A stretch of 64,000 nt of DNA from Rhodoferax sp. PAMC 29310 (GTDB taxonomy: Bacteria > Pseudomonadota > Gammaproteobacteria > Burkholderiales > Burkholderiaceae_C), in the NCBI RefSeq assembly GCF_017948265.1, contig NZ_CP072852.1:2666001-2730000 (forward strand). The letters run 5' to 3'. Numbering within the stretch: position 1 is the stretch's first letter; each line of letters opens with the position of its first letter. The notes under the pieces are model-generated. The model was not told the DNA's origin, made no database searches, and saw nothing but the letters and a program-made list of their open reading frames with translations. Shown here piece by piece: positions 56,260 to 64,000 of this stretch. A program made the translations under genes and the position numbers.

Positions 56260-57762
56260 ATGAGTGAGAACCCCACCTCTGAACAACAGGCTCTGCTGGA
56301 AAAAGCCGAGCGGCAAGCGCAAGTCGTCAAGGCGCTAGAGGCCTTTATGCCTGTCCACGCCCTGCTGTGGCACCGGGAAGACACCACGCCCTATGAATGC
56401 GACGGCCTCACCGCCTACCGCCAACGCCCGCTGGTGGTGGCCTTGCCTGAAACGCTGGAGCAAGTGCAAGGCGTGCTGCGCACCTGCTTCGCCCTGGACA
56501 TTCCCGTGGTCGCCCGGGGCGCGGGCACCGGCTTGTCGGGTGGCGCCATGCCGCACCAGCTGGGCGTGACACTGTCACTGTCCAAGTTCAACAAGATTTT
56601 GAAGATGGACAAATCCAGCCGCACAGCCGTGGTGCAGTGTGGCGTGCGCAACCTGGCCATCAGTGAGTCGGCGGCCCCACTGGGCTTGTACTACGCACCC
56701 GACCCATCGAGCCAGATTGCCTGCACGATTGGCGGCAACATTGCCGAGAACTCCGGCGGCGTTCACTGCCTGAAGTATGGGCTCACACTGCACAACATCC
56801 TGCACATCAAAGGCTTCACCATGGCCGGCGAGCCGGTGGAGTTCGGATCATTGGCGCTGGACGCGCCGGGGCTGGACCTGATCAGCGTCGTGATTGGTTC
56901 TGAGGGCATGCTGGCCATTGCCACCGAAATCACCGTCAAGCTGGTGCCCAAGCCGCAGCTGGCGCGTTGCATCATGGCCAGCTTTGATGACATCCGCAAA
57001 GCGGGCAACGCCGTCGCCTCGGTGATTGCCGAGGGCATCATCCCGGCCGGGCTGGAGATGATGGACAAGCCCATGACCGCCGCCGTGGAAGACTATGTGC
57101 ACGCCGGTTACGACCTAAATGCCGAGGCCATTTTGCTGTGTGAAAGCGACGGCACCCCGGAAGAGGTGGAGGAAGAAATTGGTCGCATGAGCGATGTGCT
57201 GACGCGTTGCGGCGCCACCGCCATTTCCGTGAGCCGCGACGAGGCCGAGCGTTTGCGCTTCTGGAGCGGGCGCAAAAATGCATTCCCGGCGAGCGGGCGC
57301 ATCAGCCCGGACTACATGTGCATGGACTCCACCATCCCCCGCAAGCGCCTGGCCGACATTCTGCTGGCGATTCAGGAGATGGAGAAGAAATACGAGCTGC
57401 GCTGCGCCAACGTGTTTCACGCCGGCGACGGCAACCTGCACCCGCTGATTTTGTTTGACGCGAATGACGCCGACCAATTGCACCGCTGCGAATTGTTTGG
57501 CGCAGAAATCATGGAAACCAGCGTGGCCATGGGCGGCACCATCACCGGCGAGCATGGCGTGGGCGTTGAAAAGCTCAACTCCATGTGTGTCCAGTTCTCG
57601 GCCCCCGAGAACGAACAAATGTTCGGTGTCAAACGCGCCTTTGACCCCAAAGGCCTGCTCAACCCCGGCAAGGTGATTCCGACCCTGAACCGCTGCGCCG
57701 AATACGGCCAGATGCTGGTGCGGGGCGGAAAAATCCAACACCCGGACCTGCCCCGGTTCTAG
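56260..57762 (+). CDS. glcD: glycolate oxidase FAD subunit GlcD
   Basis: 500 residues, the same length as E. coli GlcD and closely similar along its whole length. The FAD-binding domain (about 55-235) has VVARGAGTGLSGGAMPHQLG and ACTIGGNIAENSGGVHCLKY; the C-terminal domain has VFHAGDGNLHPLILFDANDA and GTITGEHGVGVEKLNSMC. It oxidises glycolate (or D-lactate) to glyoxylate with electrons passed on by GlcE and GlcF, which are not in this window. It is followed 5 bases later by lrgA and then lrgB. D-lactate dehydrogenase of the same family is the alternative. Confidence 0.92.
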   Translation: MSENPTSEQQALLEKAERQAQVVKALEAFMPVHALLWHREDTTPYECDGLTAYRQRPLVVALPETLEQVQGVLRTCFALDIPVVARGAGTGLSGGAMPHQLGVTLSLSKFNKILKMDKSSRTAVVQCGVRNLAISESAAPLGLYYAPDPSSQIACTIGGNIAENSGGVHCLKYGLTLHNILHIKGFTMAGEPVEFGSLALDAPGLDLISVVIGSEGMLAIATEITVKLVPKPQLARCIMASFDDIRKAGNAVASVIAEGIIPAGLEMMDKPMTAAVEDYVHAGYDLNAEAILLCESDGTPEEVEEEIGRMSDVLTRCGATAISVSRDEAERLRFWSGRKNAFPASGRISPDYMCMDSTIPRKRLADILLAIQEMEKKYELRCANVFHAGDGNLHPLILFDANDADQLHRCELFGAEIMETSVAMGGTITGEHGVGVEKLNSMCVQFSAPENEQMFGVKRAFDPKGLLNPGKVIPTLNRCAEYGQMLVRGGKIQHPDLPRF

Positions 57763-57767
57763 GGACG

Positions 57768-58115
57768 ATGGACGGCCTGCGCGGTCTGGCCTGGCTGCTG
57801 GCACTTCAGTCAGTCGGCGAATTGTTGGCCCGCGCCTTCAGTCTGCCTTTTCCCGGCCCGGTGGTGGGCATGCTCTTGCTGCTGCTCGCCTTGCGGTGGC
57901 CTGTGGTGCGCGCGCCCGTGGCGGCCTGTGCCCAATTCCTGCTGTCCCACCTCTCGCTGTTGTTTGTGCCGGTCGGCGTGGGCGTGATGACTCACTTGGG
58001 CTTATTGAGCCAATACGGGGTGCGCATGCTGGTGGTCATCGTGCTGTCCACCTGGATCGGATTGGCCGTGACGGCCCTGGTGCTGCACAAAACTCGCAAG
58101 CCACACCATGACTGA
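57768..58115 (+). CDS. CidA/LrgA-family membrane protein
   Basis: 115 residues with four predicted membrane helices, including the family motif LPFPGPVVGMLLLLLAL at about 24-40 and LLFVPVGVGVMTHLGLL at about 63-79. LrgA and LrgB together form a transporter-like complex; members have been linked to pyruvate movement in Bacillus and, as the plant fusion PLGG1, to glycolate/glycerate exchange. It starts 5 bases after glcD and overlaps lrgB by 8 bases. Confidence 0.9.
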   Translation: MDGLRGLAWLLALQSVGELLARAFSLPFPGPVVGMLLLLLALRWPVVRAPVAACAQFLLSHLSLLFVPVGVGVMTHLGLLSQYGVRMLVVIVLSTWIGLAVTALVLHKTRKPHHD

Positions 58116-58833
58116 CTTTGTCGAACTGTGGGTGTATCTCTCCGCCACGCCCCTGTTTGGCTTGACGGCCACACTCGTGGTTTACGTGCTGGCGCAAGGC
58201 GTGTATGCCCATTTTCAGCAGGCCCCATGGGCCAACCCGGTCTTGTGGAGTGTGGTGGCGCTGGCCACCGTGCTGCTGTCCACGGGCGTGAGCTACCCCA
58301 CTTATTTTGCGGGCGCCCAGTTCATTCATTTTTTATTGGGCCCCGCCGTCGTGGCGCTGGCCTGGCCCCTGTGGGAGCGCCGGGTGGAGTTGCGCCAACG
58401 CTGGGGCGGCATCTTGCTGGCGGCATTGGCGGGAGGCACGGCGGCAAGCGCCTCGGCAGTGGCGCTAGGCTGGGCGTTTGGCCTGCCCTTTGAGGTGGTC
58501 TTGTCGCTGGCACCCAAATCTGTCACCGCCCCGGTGGCCATGGGCATTGCCGACAAAATTGGGGGCATTCCGGCACTGGCGGCGGTGTTTGCCGTGGTCA
58601 CCGGCATGGTGGGCGCGTTGAGCGGCAAGTACTTGTTTAAATGGCTGGGGCTGCCCACCGACGCGCCCGGTTGGCGGGCCCGTGGTTTTGCGCTGGGCAC
58701 AGCCGCGCATGGCATTGGCGCCGCACGCGCCCTGCAAGTCAACGCGGACGCCGGCGCCTACGCCGGCCTGGCACTGGGCCTGCAAGTGGTGCTTGCCTCC
58801 TTGCTCATGCCCCTGATTTTCCGGCTGCTCTAA
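58108..58833 (+). CDS. LrgB-family membrane protein, probable partner of LrgA in organic-acid transport
   Basis: 241 residues, about eight helices. Family signatures are FLLGPAVVALAWPLWERR, KSVTAPVAMGIADKIGGIPA and GTAAHGIGAARALQVN, in order. The ATG at 58108 lies inside the end of lrgA. The stop codon TAA at 58831-58833 is immediately followed by the left inverted repeat of an IS5-family element, so the gene is intact but whatever once lay downstream has been displaced. Confidence 0.9.
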   Translation: MTDFVELWVYLSATPLFGLTATLVVYVLAQGVYAHFQQAPWANPVLWSVVALATVLLSTGVSYPTYFAGAQFIHFLLGPAVVALAWPLWERRVELRQRWGGILLAALAGGTAASASAVALGWAFGLPFEVVLSLAPKSVTAPVAMGIADKIGGIPALAAVFAVVTGMVGALSGKYLFKWLGLPTDAPGWRARGFALGTAAHGIGAARALQVNADAGAYAGLALGLQVVLASLLMPLIFRLL

Positions 58834-58970
58834 GGAAGGTCTGAATAACTCGCGGCCAATCGGCGTCGCAAGTCACTGATTTTCAAATGATGAGATTTCA
58901 CGATAAATCCGCTGCCAGTTGATCATTTTGCGGTTGGTTTGACCGCCTTTGGCGCTTTGCAGGGCGCGGG

Positions 58971-58996
58971 CCCTGCTTTCAGGCGCACTCATGCCC
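58971..58996 (+). repeat. 26-bp direct repeat, copy 1
   Basis: Begins CCCTGCTTTCAGG and ends CTCATGCCC, identical over 26 bases to 62274-62299. In the IS5 element it belongs to the non-coding strip just outside the transposase stop codon. Sequence similarity ends sharply on both sides of the block. Confidence 0.9.
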
Positions 58997-59583
58997 AAAC
59001 TTCTATCGGTCCAGCCATCCAGGCCGGACTTTGAGCGCAGATCTCCCACTTAAAAAATTGTTTCGGTTTGCGCGCCCACTTCTCGATATCTGGGCGACAT
59101 AGACCACTCCCCCTTAGTAAATCGTTCCGATATCGTGAGCGCACATGCTGGCGGGGTGCGTCCTCTGCTTTTTCACCTGGACTGGAAGAAGTTCTTAAGC
59201 AAGCTGCACATTCGCCTCAATTCGGCCTCGACCGGTAAGTGGCTAGGTTGTTTCGCCATAAAAATACCGAATTCACCTGATTTATTGAAACTTCAATTTG
59301 TCAAATTTTTCTAAAATGTTAGATTTGATACAATGTATAAAAATAACATTGCTTCATGGGTAAATTCTTTGCGTTTATGCGGTCTGAATACGATTCTTTT
59401 GCATGTGTGTTGTGTTTGATGTGGAGGTCGTTGCGCAAACGTGGGAGGGCTGGTGATGGCCTGCCTGGCGATTGGCGTCCTATGCCCAACTTAAGGGCAG
59501 TTCCCCGTACCTGCGTGACTGTCCGCAGAACCACTGCGTGTCGCGGGATTGTGGCGGCTGAAGCTTTCTTGAAAAATCTAGTT
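58997..59583. other. 587-bp region between IS5 fragment and IS21 element
   Basis: No established gene was recognised. The part from 59250 to 59350 is unusually A+T-rich and could hold a promoter. A plus-strand frame starting at 59356 (MGKFFAFMRSEYDSFACVL) runs on into the IS21 end, so it might be the N-terminal remnant of a gene cut by that insertion; without a family match this remains weak. The overlapping minus-strand frame over the same bases is no better. Confidence 0.4.
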
Positions 59584-59802
59584 GGGTCGCTTACTGTTGG
59601 CGCCAATCGAATACTGGCCACCTGCGCCAATCGAAGTCTGGCCAGGGGCTAAAGCTGGCAGTTTGAATGCCAACTGTGGATAACTATATCGGTTAGCTGG
59701 TTTTGCTGATTCCCTTTCTATTGGTTTTCTGCCGGAATTGATCATCAATGGCACCCTGCGTAAGGCGCAACCCGAAGTCGCTGGCCTTGGTCGTCGCGAC
59801 GA

Positions 59803-60645
59803 TCAGAACGGATCAGTTTCTTCAGTGAGCGAAGCCTCTCCACGCGCAGCGGTCTTCCTTGATTGCTCCCTGGATTTGATCTTCCCCTTGGCCTCTTTGG
59901 AACTGTGCCGGAATCGATAAGAGTCGTTGCCGATCTCAACAATGTGGCAATGGTGCGTGAGTCGGTCCAGCAATGCCGTCGTCATCTTGGCATCCCCGAA
60001 CACACTGGACCATTCCGCGAACGTCAGGTTGGTAGTGATCAAGACACTGGTGTGTTCATACAGCTTGGATAGCAGATGAAACAGCAAGGCACCACCGGCC
60101 TGGCTGAATGGCAAGTACCCCAGCTCATCCAGAATGACCAGATCCAAACGCATCAAGGTCATGGCAATCCGACCCGCCTTGCCACTGGCCTTCTCCTGCT
60201 CCAGTGCATTGACCAGATCCACCGTGGAGTAAAACCGAACCCGCTTGTGGTGTCGTGTCAGACCCGAGATACCCAATGCGGTTGCCAAGTGCGTCTTACC
60301 GGTGCCAGGCCCGCCAATCAAAACCGCATTCTGAGCATCCTGCGTGAACGACAGGTCCGCCAATTTTTGGATTAGTGTCTTGTCGACGCATGACATGTCG
60401 AAGTCAAACCCCGCCAAGTCTCGATGCACAGGGAACCGCGCTGCCTTCATCTGGTGGGCAATCGAGCGGATATGCCGGTCCACATCTTCAGCCTGTAACA
60501 AATGCTCAATCAGCCAACGCGAGGGCTCGATGCTGGCACCTTGCTCCATCAAGTCACCCCAGGCGCTGGCCATGCCGTGCAATCGCAACGCCTTGAGTTC
60601 AACCTGGACGTCACGTACTGTTTCAATCGGATGATTACTGCGCAT
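59803..60645 (-). CDS. istB: IS21 transposition helper ATPase IstB
   Basis: 280 residues, an AAA+ ATPase of the DnaC/IstB family that helps the transposase. Walker A is [17 protein letters not shown] at about 108-125, Walker B is [16 protein letters not shown], and sensor [15 protein letters not shown] follows. The frame is intact and overlaps the end of istA by 11 bases, the usual coupled arrangement. Confidence 0.93.
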   Translation of the reverse strand: MRSNHPIETVRDVQVELKALRLHGMASAWGDLMEQGASIEPSRWLIEHLLQAEDVDRHIRSIAHQMKAARFPVHRDLAGFDFDMSCVDKTLIQKLADLSFTQDAQNAVLIGGPGTGKTHLATALGISGLTRHHKRVRFYSTVDLVNALEQEKASGKAGRIAMTLMRLDLVILDELGYLPFSQAGGALLFHLLSKLYEHTSVLITTNLTFAEWSSVFGDAKMTTALLDRLTHHCHIVEIGNDSYRFRHSSKEAKGKIKSREQSRKTAARGEASLTEETDPF

Positions 60646-62159
60646 GACTCACCTCCAGACCATCTTGGTGGGTGGGACGCAGTCGGTCATACCGTGCGGT
60701 ATCGGCTCTAGGAACATGGGTCAGTTGCAACGCCGTTTGCGCCCGTTCTGGTGTGGCAGGTGTGTTCAGGCGTGCCAGCACATTGCGCACATGCTCGGCG
60801 CTGACGCTGCCACTCGGTGCTGCACCTTCGAGCAACAACGACACCGCTACCAGCACTGCCTCCAGCCCGGCTTGTGGGACCATGGCCAACACGTCGGCCA
60901 TGACCCGGTCCCCTCCTGGGTGGCGCAGCAGGGACTGGCGCAGACGCAGTAGCGGCTGTGGCATGTCCAGAAACGGCGCTCCGTTTCGCAAAGCCCCCGG
61001 CTTTCTTTGCACCAGGTCGATGTAGTGCTGCCAGTCGTAGTCGGTTTGACCGGAGCCGGTCATCCTGGGGTGACTGGCCACGATGGTGTCCTCGGCAGCA
61101 ACCGCAATGCTGTTTGGATATAGCCGGGTACTCACCATGTGTCCCGCCCATTCGCAAGGCACAGAGTAGCGGTTGCGCGCCACCGCCACCAAGCAGGTAC
61201 TACTGACCCTGGCAGATTTCTCGACGTAGCCATCAAAGGGCGCAGGCATGTTCATCAAATACGGCCGTTCCAACTCCAGCATTTCGGCCACCGTGAATTG
61301 CTTGTGGACCGGGTGCGTTGTGTCCGACCACAAAGATCGGCAACGCTCACCCAGCCAGGTATTGAGTTCAATGAAGGAGCCAAAGCGGCGGGTGTCAGCT
61401 TCAATCCAGATGCGTCGGCGGCTGTCTTGCACGTTCTTCTCTACGACGCCTTTCTCCCAACCAGAGGCGACGTTGCAGAAGTCCGGATCAAACAGGTAGT
61501 GGCTGCACATCGCCGCAAAGCGGGCGTTGACGATGCGCCCCTTGCCCTTCTTGACCTTGTCCACTGCCGTTTTCATGTTGTCGTAGATACCCCGGCGCGT
61601 GACCCCACCCAACGCCTGGAAGGACCGGGTGTGTGCATCAAATAGCATTTCATGGCCCTGGCTGGGGTAGGCCACCAACCAGAACGCCCGACTGGCGCAC
61701 AGCTTCAAATGTGAGACCTGCACCTTGTAGAAGATGCCGCCCACCACCAAACCTTCATCGCTCCAGTCAAACTGGAACGCCTCACCCAACTCAAAACTCA
61801 ATGGCACGAAGGCTTTGCTGGGCAATTTGCCCGTCTTCTCGCGCCATGCGCGAATGAAGTTGATCACCATGCTGTAGCCGCCCCGGTAGCCCTGAGCCTG
61901 GATTTGCTTGAACAAAGCGCGTCCAGCGCGCCTGCCATGTTTAGGCCGATGGGAGTCAGCCTTGAGGGACTGATCCAGTGTTTCTTCAAAGGCGGTTAGT
62001 TTGCCGTCAACACTTTCTCTGACGTACTTGGGTGCTTTGTCGCCAGGCGTTGAGCCACTTCTTGACCGTCGTGCGCGACAGTCCGGTGACCTTCGCAATT
62101 GCACTGTGGGAGAGTTTGTCGCGCAGTTTCATGCGCCTGACCTTGCCTATCATTTCCAT
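60635..62159 (-). pseudogene. istA: IS21 transposase IstA, frameshifted near the N-terminus
   Basis: The DDE-type transposase body is long and intact from about 62050 to 60635 (SFELGEAFQFDWSDEGLVVG with the first Asp, GIYDNMKTAVDKV with the second, and EKGVVEKNVQDSRRRIW with the Glu). The N-terminal HTH (MKLRDKLSHSAIAKVTGLSR then TTVKKWLNA, from an ATG at 62159) lies in another frame, and the two join around 62045-62050, where one small indel restores a continuous protein (WLNA to PGDKAPKYVR). A sequencing error or natural decay are equally possible. If real, DNA binding is lost. Confidence 0.75.
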
Positions 62160-62273
62160 GGTGATCACCTTTTAAGTACCTGCTGAAATATTCAGCAGGT
62201 CAGTGGAACACCCTGGCCAGTTTTAGATTGGCACTTATCCGTTTAGATGACTAGTTTTCGGCTGGCGGCAACA

Positions 62274-62299
62274 CCCTGCTTTCAGGCGCACTCATGCCC
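62274..62299 (+). repeat. 26-bp direct repeat, copy 2
   Basis: Identical to 58971-58996. Here it lies 4 bases outside the IS5 transposase stop codon (62304-62306). The DNA between the two copies, including the IS21 element, is about 3.3 kb. Confidence 0.9.
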
Positions 62300-62303
62300 G
62301 CAC

Positions 62304-63253
62304 TCACATCAGTTTGCTGCGCACCATCCAAAGATTGGACAGCGCAAACAACGTAACGAGTTGGGCCGTGTTCTTCTTCAGCCCACGGTAGCGAACGCGC
62401 GCAAAACCGAACTGGCGCTTGATCACGCGAAAGGGGTGCTCAACCTTGGCACGAATGCTGGCTTTGAGCTTTTCAGCTTGATCCGCCAGTGCATCGGCTT
62501 TGTTGTTCTCTTTGTCCAGTGCCCTGCGTTGGCCCGGGCGCATGGCCACATGCCAGGTGACATCTGGTCTCGCATCGGGGCGTTTCTGAAAGCCTTGGTA
62601 ACCCGCATCACCAAAGGCGACTGATTCCTGCCCGTGCAGCAAGGTGTTGGCCTCGGAGATGTCGCTGACGTGGCCCGAGGTGCAGCGCACCGTATGCACC
62701 AGGCCTGAGTCGGCATCCGCGCCGATATGGGCCTTCATGCCGAAACACCATTGATTACCCTTTTTACTCGAATGCATGTCAGGGTCGCGGGTTTTGTCTT
62801 TGTTCTTGGTCGACGGTGGTGCGGCTATCAACGTGGCGTCCACCACCGTGCCAACTTTGAGGAGTAAGCCGCGCGCGATCAGGAGGTCATTGACGGTGGC
62901 GAGAATTTGTTCGGCCAGCTTGTTTTTTCCAGTCGGTGACGGAACCTCAGAATGGTGGACTCATCGGGCAGACGCCCAAACTCTTCAAGCTGAGCAAACT
63001 GGCGGTACAGCGGGGTATCAAAGAAGGCCTCTTCCATGGCCGGATCTGAGAGCGTGAACCATTGCTGCATGAAGTGGATACGCAGCATGGTGTGAAGCGA
63101 GAACGGGGTCCTGCCGGCTCGACCTTCGGGATAGTACGGCGCAATTACTTCCACCAGCGCCGCCCACGGAACGACTTGCTACATCTGCTCCAAGAACACT
63201 TGCGTGCGGGTTCTTTTGGCAGTCAGATTGATGTTCAGGGCGGCTTGTTTCAT
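62304..63253 (-). pseudogene. IS5-family transposase, broken by a stop codon and a frameshift
   Basis: Start at 63253 (MKQAALNINLTAKRTRTQVF). A TAG at about 63177-63179 interrupts FLEQM|QVVPWAALVEVI. A frameshift lies in a run of six A residues (minus strand, about 62923-62928): RFRHRLEK continues as KLAEQILATVNDLLIARG in another frame. The DDE residues are otherwise present: GTVVDATLI, VAFGDAGYQG and AKVEHPFRVIKRQFG. The A-run could resemble a programmed frameshift, but the separate stop codon argues for decay. The right IS end lies 48 bases beyond the start. Confidence 0.8.
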
Positions 63254-63341
63254 GGATCGAATTCTCACAACCAGGGCTTACGTCAAGCAAACAGATAGGG
63301 GAGTTATGCAGAGCTTCCATAAGCGTCTTCATCTGCGGGAC

Positions 63342-64000
63342 TCAGGGCTGCAACATGCGCGCGGCGGGGTCCTCGTCAGCCAACACCTGGGCGGCCCATG
63401 GCGTGAGTTTTTCAGTGTCCGAGCGCAAGATCTCCTGCTTGACGGCCAAAATCTGCGCCGGGTGCATGGAGAAACTGCGCAGCCCCATGCCCAGCAGCAA
63501 ACGGGTCATGGTCACGTCGCCGGCCATTTCGCCGCACACACTCACCGGCTTGCCTTGCGCCTGGCACTCGGCAATCGTGTCAGCCACCAGCCGCAGCACC
63601 GCAGGGTGTGTGGGGTCATACAGGTGGGCCACCGACTCGTCCGCCCGGTCAATGGCCAAGGTGTACTGAATCAGGTCGTTGGTGCCAATCGACAAAAAGT
63701 CAAAATACTTCAGGAACAGCTTGATGGTGAGCGCCGCCGCCGGAATTTCAATCATGGCGCCAATCTTCACCTGACCATAGGCCACGCCCCGTTTGTCCAG
63801 CTCCACGCGAGCCCGCTCAAGCAAGGCCAGCGTGTGGCGAATTTCGTTGCCATGCACCAGCATCGGAATTAGTAAATTGATTTTTCCGTGCGCGGCGGCC
63901 CGCAAAATGGCCCGCAACTGGGTCCTGAACATGGCGGGATCAGCCAGGCACCAGCGAATGGCCCGCAGCCCCAACGCCGGATTCAGGTGTGCGTCTTCTT
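63342..64000 (-). CDS. ptsI: phosphoenolpyruvate-protein phosphotransferase, C-terminal part
   Basis: The C-terminal 218 codons of enzyme I of the PTS (5' end beyond base 64000). The PEP-binding TIM-barrel is visible: EDAHLNPALGLRAIRWCLAD, LIPMLVHGNEI, IGAMIEIPAAAL, DFLSIGTNDLIQYTLAIDRA and the active-site Cys in KPVSVCGEMAGD. It starts the phosphate relay to HPr; in betaproteobacteria this is often regulatory or tied to PHA and nitrogen metabolism. Its stop lies 24 bases from the IS5 right end. Confidence 0.95.
   Translation of the reverse strand, partial: EDAHLNPALGLRAIRWCLADPAMFRTQLRAILRAAAHGKINLLIPMLVHGNEIRHTLALLERARVELDKRGVAYGQVKIGAMIEIPAAALTIKLFLKYFDFLSIGTNDLIQYTLAIDRADESVAHLYDPTHPAVLRLVADTIAECQAQGKPVSVCGEMAGDVTMTRLLLGMGLRSFSMHPAQILAVKQEILRSDTEKLTPWAAQVLADEDPAARMLQP

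Larger units (their letters stand above)
59584..62250 (-). mobile_element. IS21-family element with istA/istB genes
   Basis: About 2.67 kb carrying istB and istA on the minus strand. Both ends carry the subterminal motif GCCAATC followed by two bases and A(A/T)ACTGGCCA, lying 18 bases inside each proposed boundary. CTAGTT occurs at 59578-59583 and again at 62251-62256, directly outside both boundaries, as expected for a 6-bp target duplication. The left end has a second, near-identical subterminal motif. The extreme ends do not show the usual TG/CA, so the exact limits are tentative. Confidence 0.65.
58834..63318. mobile_element. IS5-family element split by about 3.3 kb of other DNA
   Basis: Left terminal repeat GGAAGGTCTGAATAACTC (58834-58851) and right terminal repeat, read inward, GGAAGCTCTGCATAACTC (63318-63301) match at 16 of 18 bases. 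The left fragment runs to about 58996, and the right fragment resumes at about 62274 with the transposase 3' region. Both share a 26-bp block, and joining them there gives an element of about 1,182 bp, a normal IS5 length. The flanks read CTAA on the left and ATAA on the right, close to a 4-bp YTAR duplication. It is inserted exactly behind the lrgB stop codon. Confidence 0.7.

Noticed and set aside
57768-58833. lrgAB as a holin/antiholin or toxin system
   Set aside because: Tight coupling to glcD and the transporter role of homologues argue for metabolite transport instead.
58971-62299. 26-bp direct repeats as a transposition target duplication
   Set aside because: Too long for IS5, IS21 or other common insertion sequences; the block also belongs naturally to the IS5 element.

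Overview
The window looks like chromosomal DNA of a betaproteobacterium of order Burkholderiales, most likely family Comamonadaceae (Rhodoferax/Polaromonas-like). This is inferred from gene content and neighbourhoods (PhaM, DUF3567 and DUF3108 proteins, a protocatechuate 4,5-cleavage gene, a glycerol ABC transporter) and from a short intergenic repeat that I associate from memory with this family. No database search was possible.

Layout. 1-2.7 kb: end of an aromatic (protocatechuate 4,5-cleavage) cluster, with a 4-oxalomesaconate hydratase (LigJ/PmdE type, cut by the window edge), a periplasmic-binding-protein-like protein without an obvious export signal, and a divergent LysR regulator. 2.9-9.4 kb: malonate catabolism, with a GntR regulator facing a TRAP transporter (P, Q, M subunits), malonyl-CoA decarboxylase and malonyl-CoA synthetase. 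9.6-18.8 kb: a minus-strand ribosomal operon, rplN to rplQ (spc plus alpha genes), starting at a recognisable sigma70 promoter just behind glpD and ending in an initiator tRNA and a terminator. 18.8-29.0 kb: a glycerol regulon, with glpD, a six-gene ABC importer (glpSTPQUV type), and divergent glpR-glpK separated from glpS by an array of TTCG motifs. 29.0-33.0 kb: proC, and a minus-strand oxyR - Dyp peroxidase - ubiA unit. 33.1-38.9 kb: two tandem paralogous membrane PAS-GGDEF-EAL proteins, one ending in a CZB zinc-binding domain. 39.2-43.7 kb: recG, queA, tgt. 43.8-55.2 kb: housekeeping and accessory genes, including a FIST sensor, PhaM, copper-related proteins, a DksA-like protein, ChaN, PurU, Psd and an M32 carboxypeptidase. 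55.2-58.8 kb: a LysR regulator and a glcD-lrgA-lrgB operon. 58.8-63.3 kb: nested insertion-sequence debris, an IS5-family element split by other DNA including an IS21-family element. 63.3-64.0 kb: the 3' end of ptsI.

How it works together. Malonate is imported and charged to malonyl-CoA, then decarboxylated to acetyl-CoA. Glycerol is imported by an ATP-driven transporter (no glpF is present here), phosphorylated by GlpK and oxidised by GlpD. Glycolate oxidation (GlcD) is translationally linked to LrgAB, which suggests that LrgAB moves glycolate or a related small acid. The most interesting points are the glcD-lrgAB operon, the CZB-tipped GGDEF-EAL protein, the IS5 element split at a 26-bp direct repeat, the initiator tRNA tucked behind rplQ, the TTCG array, and several strong RNA hairpins between genes. 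I found no CRISPR array, no prophage and no convincing defence system.
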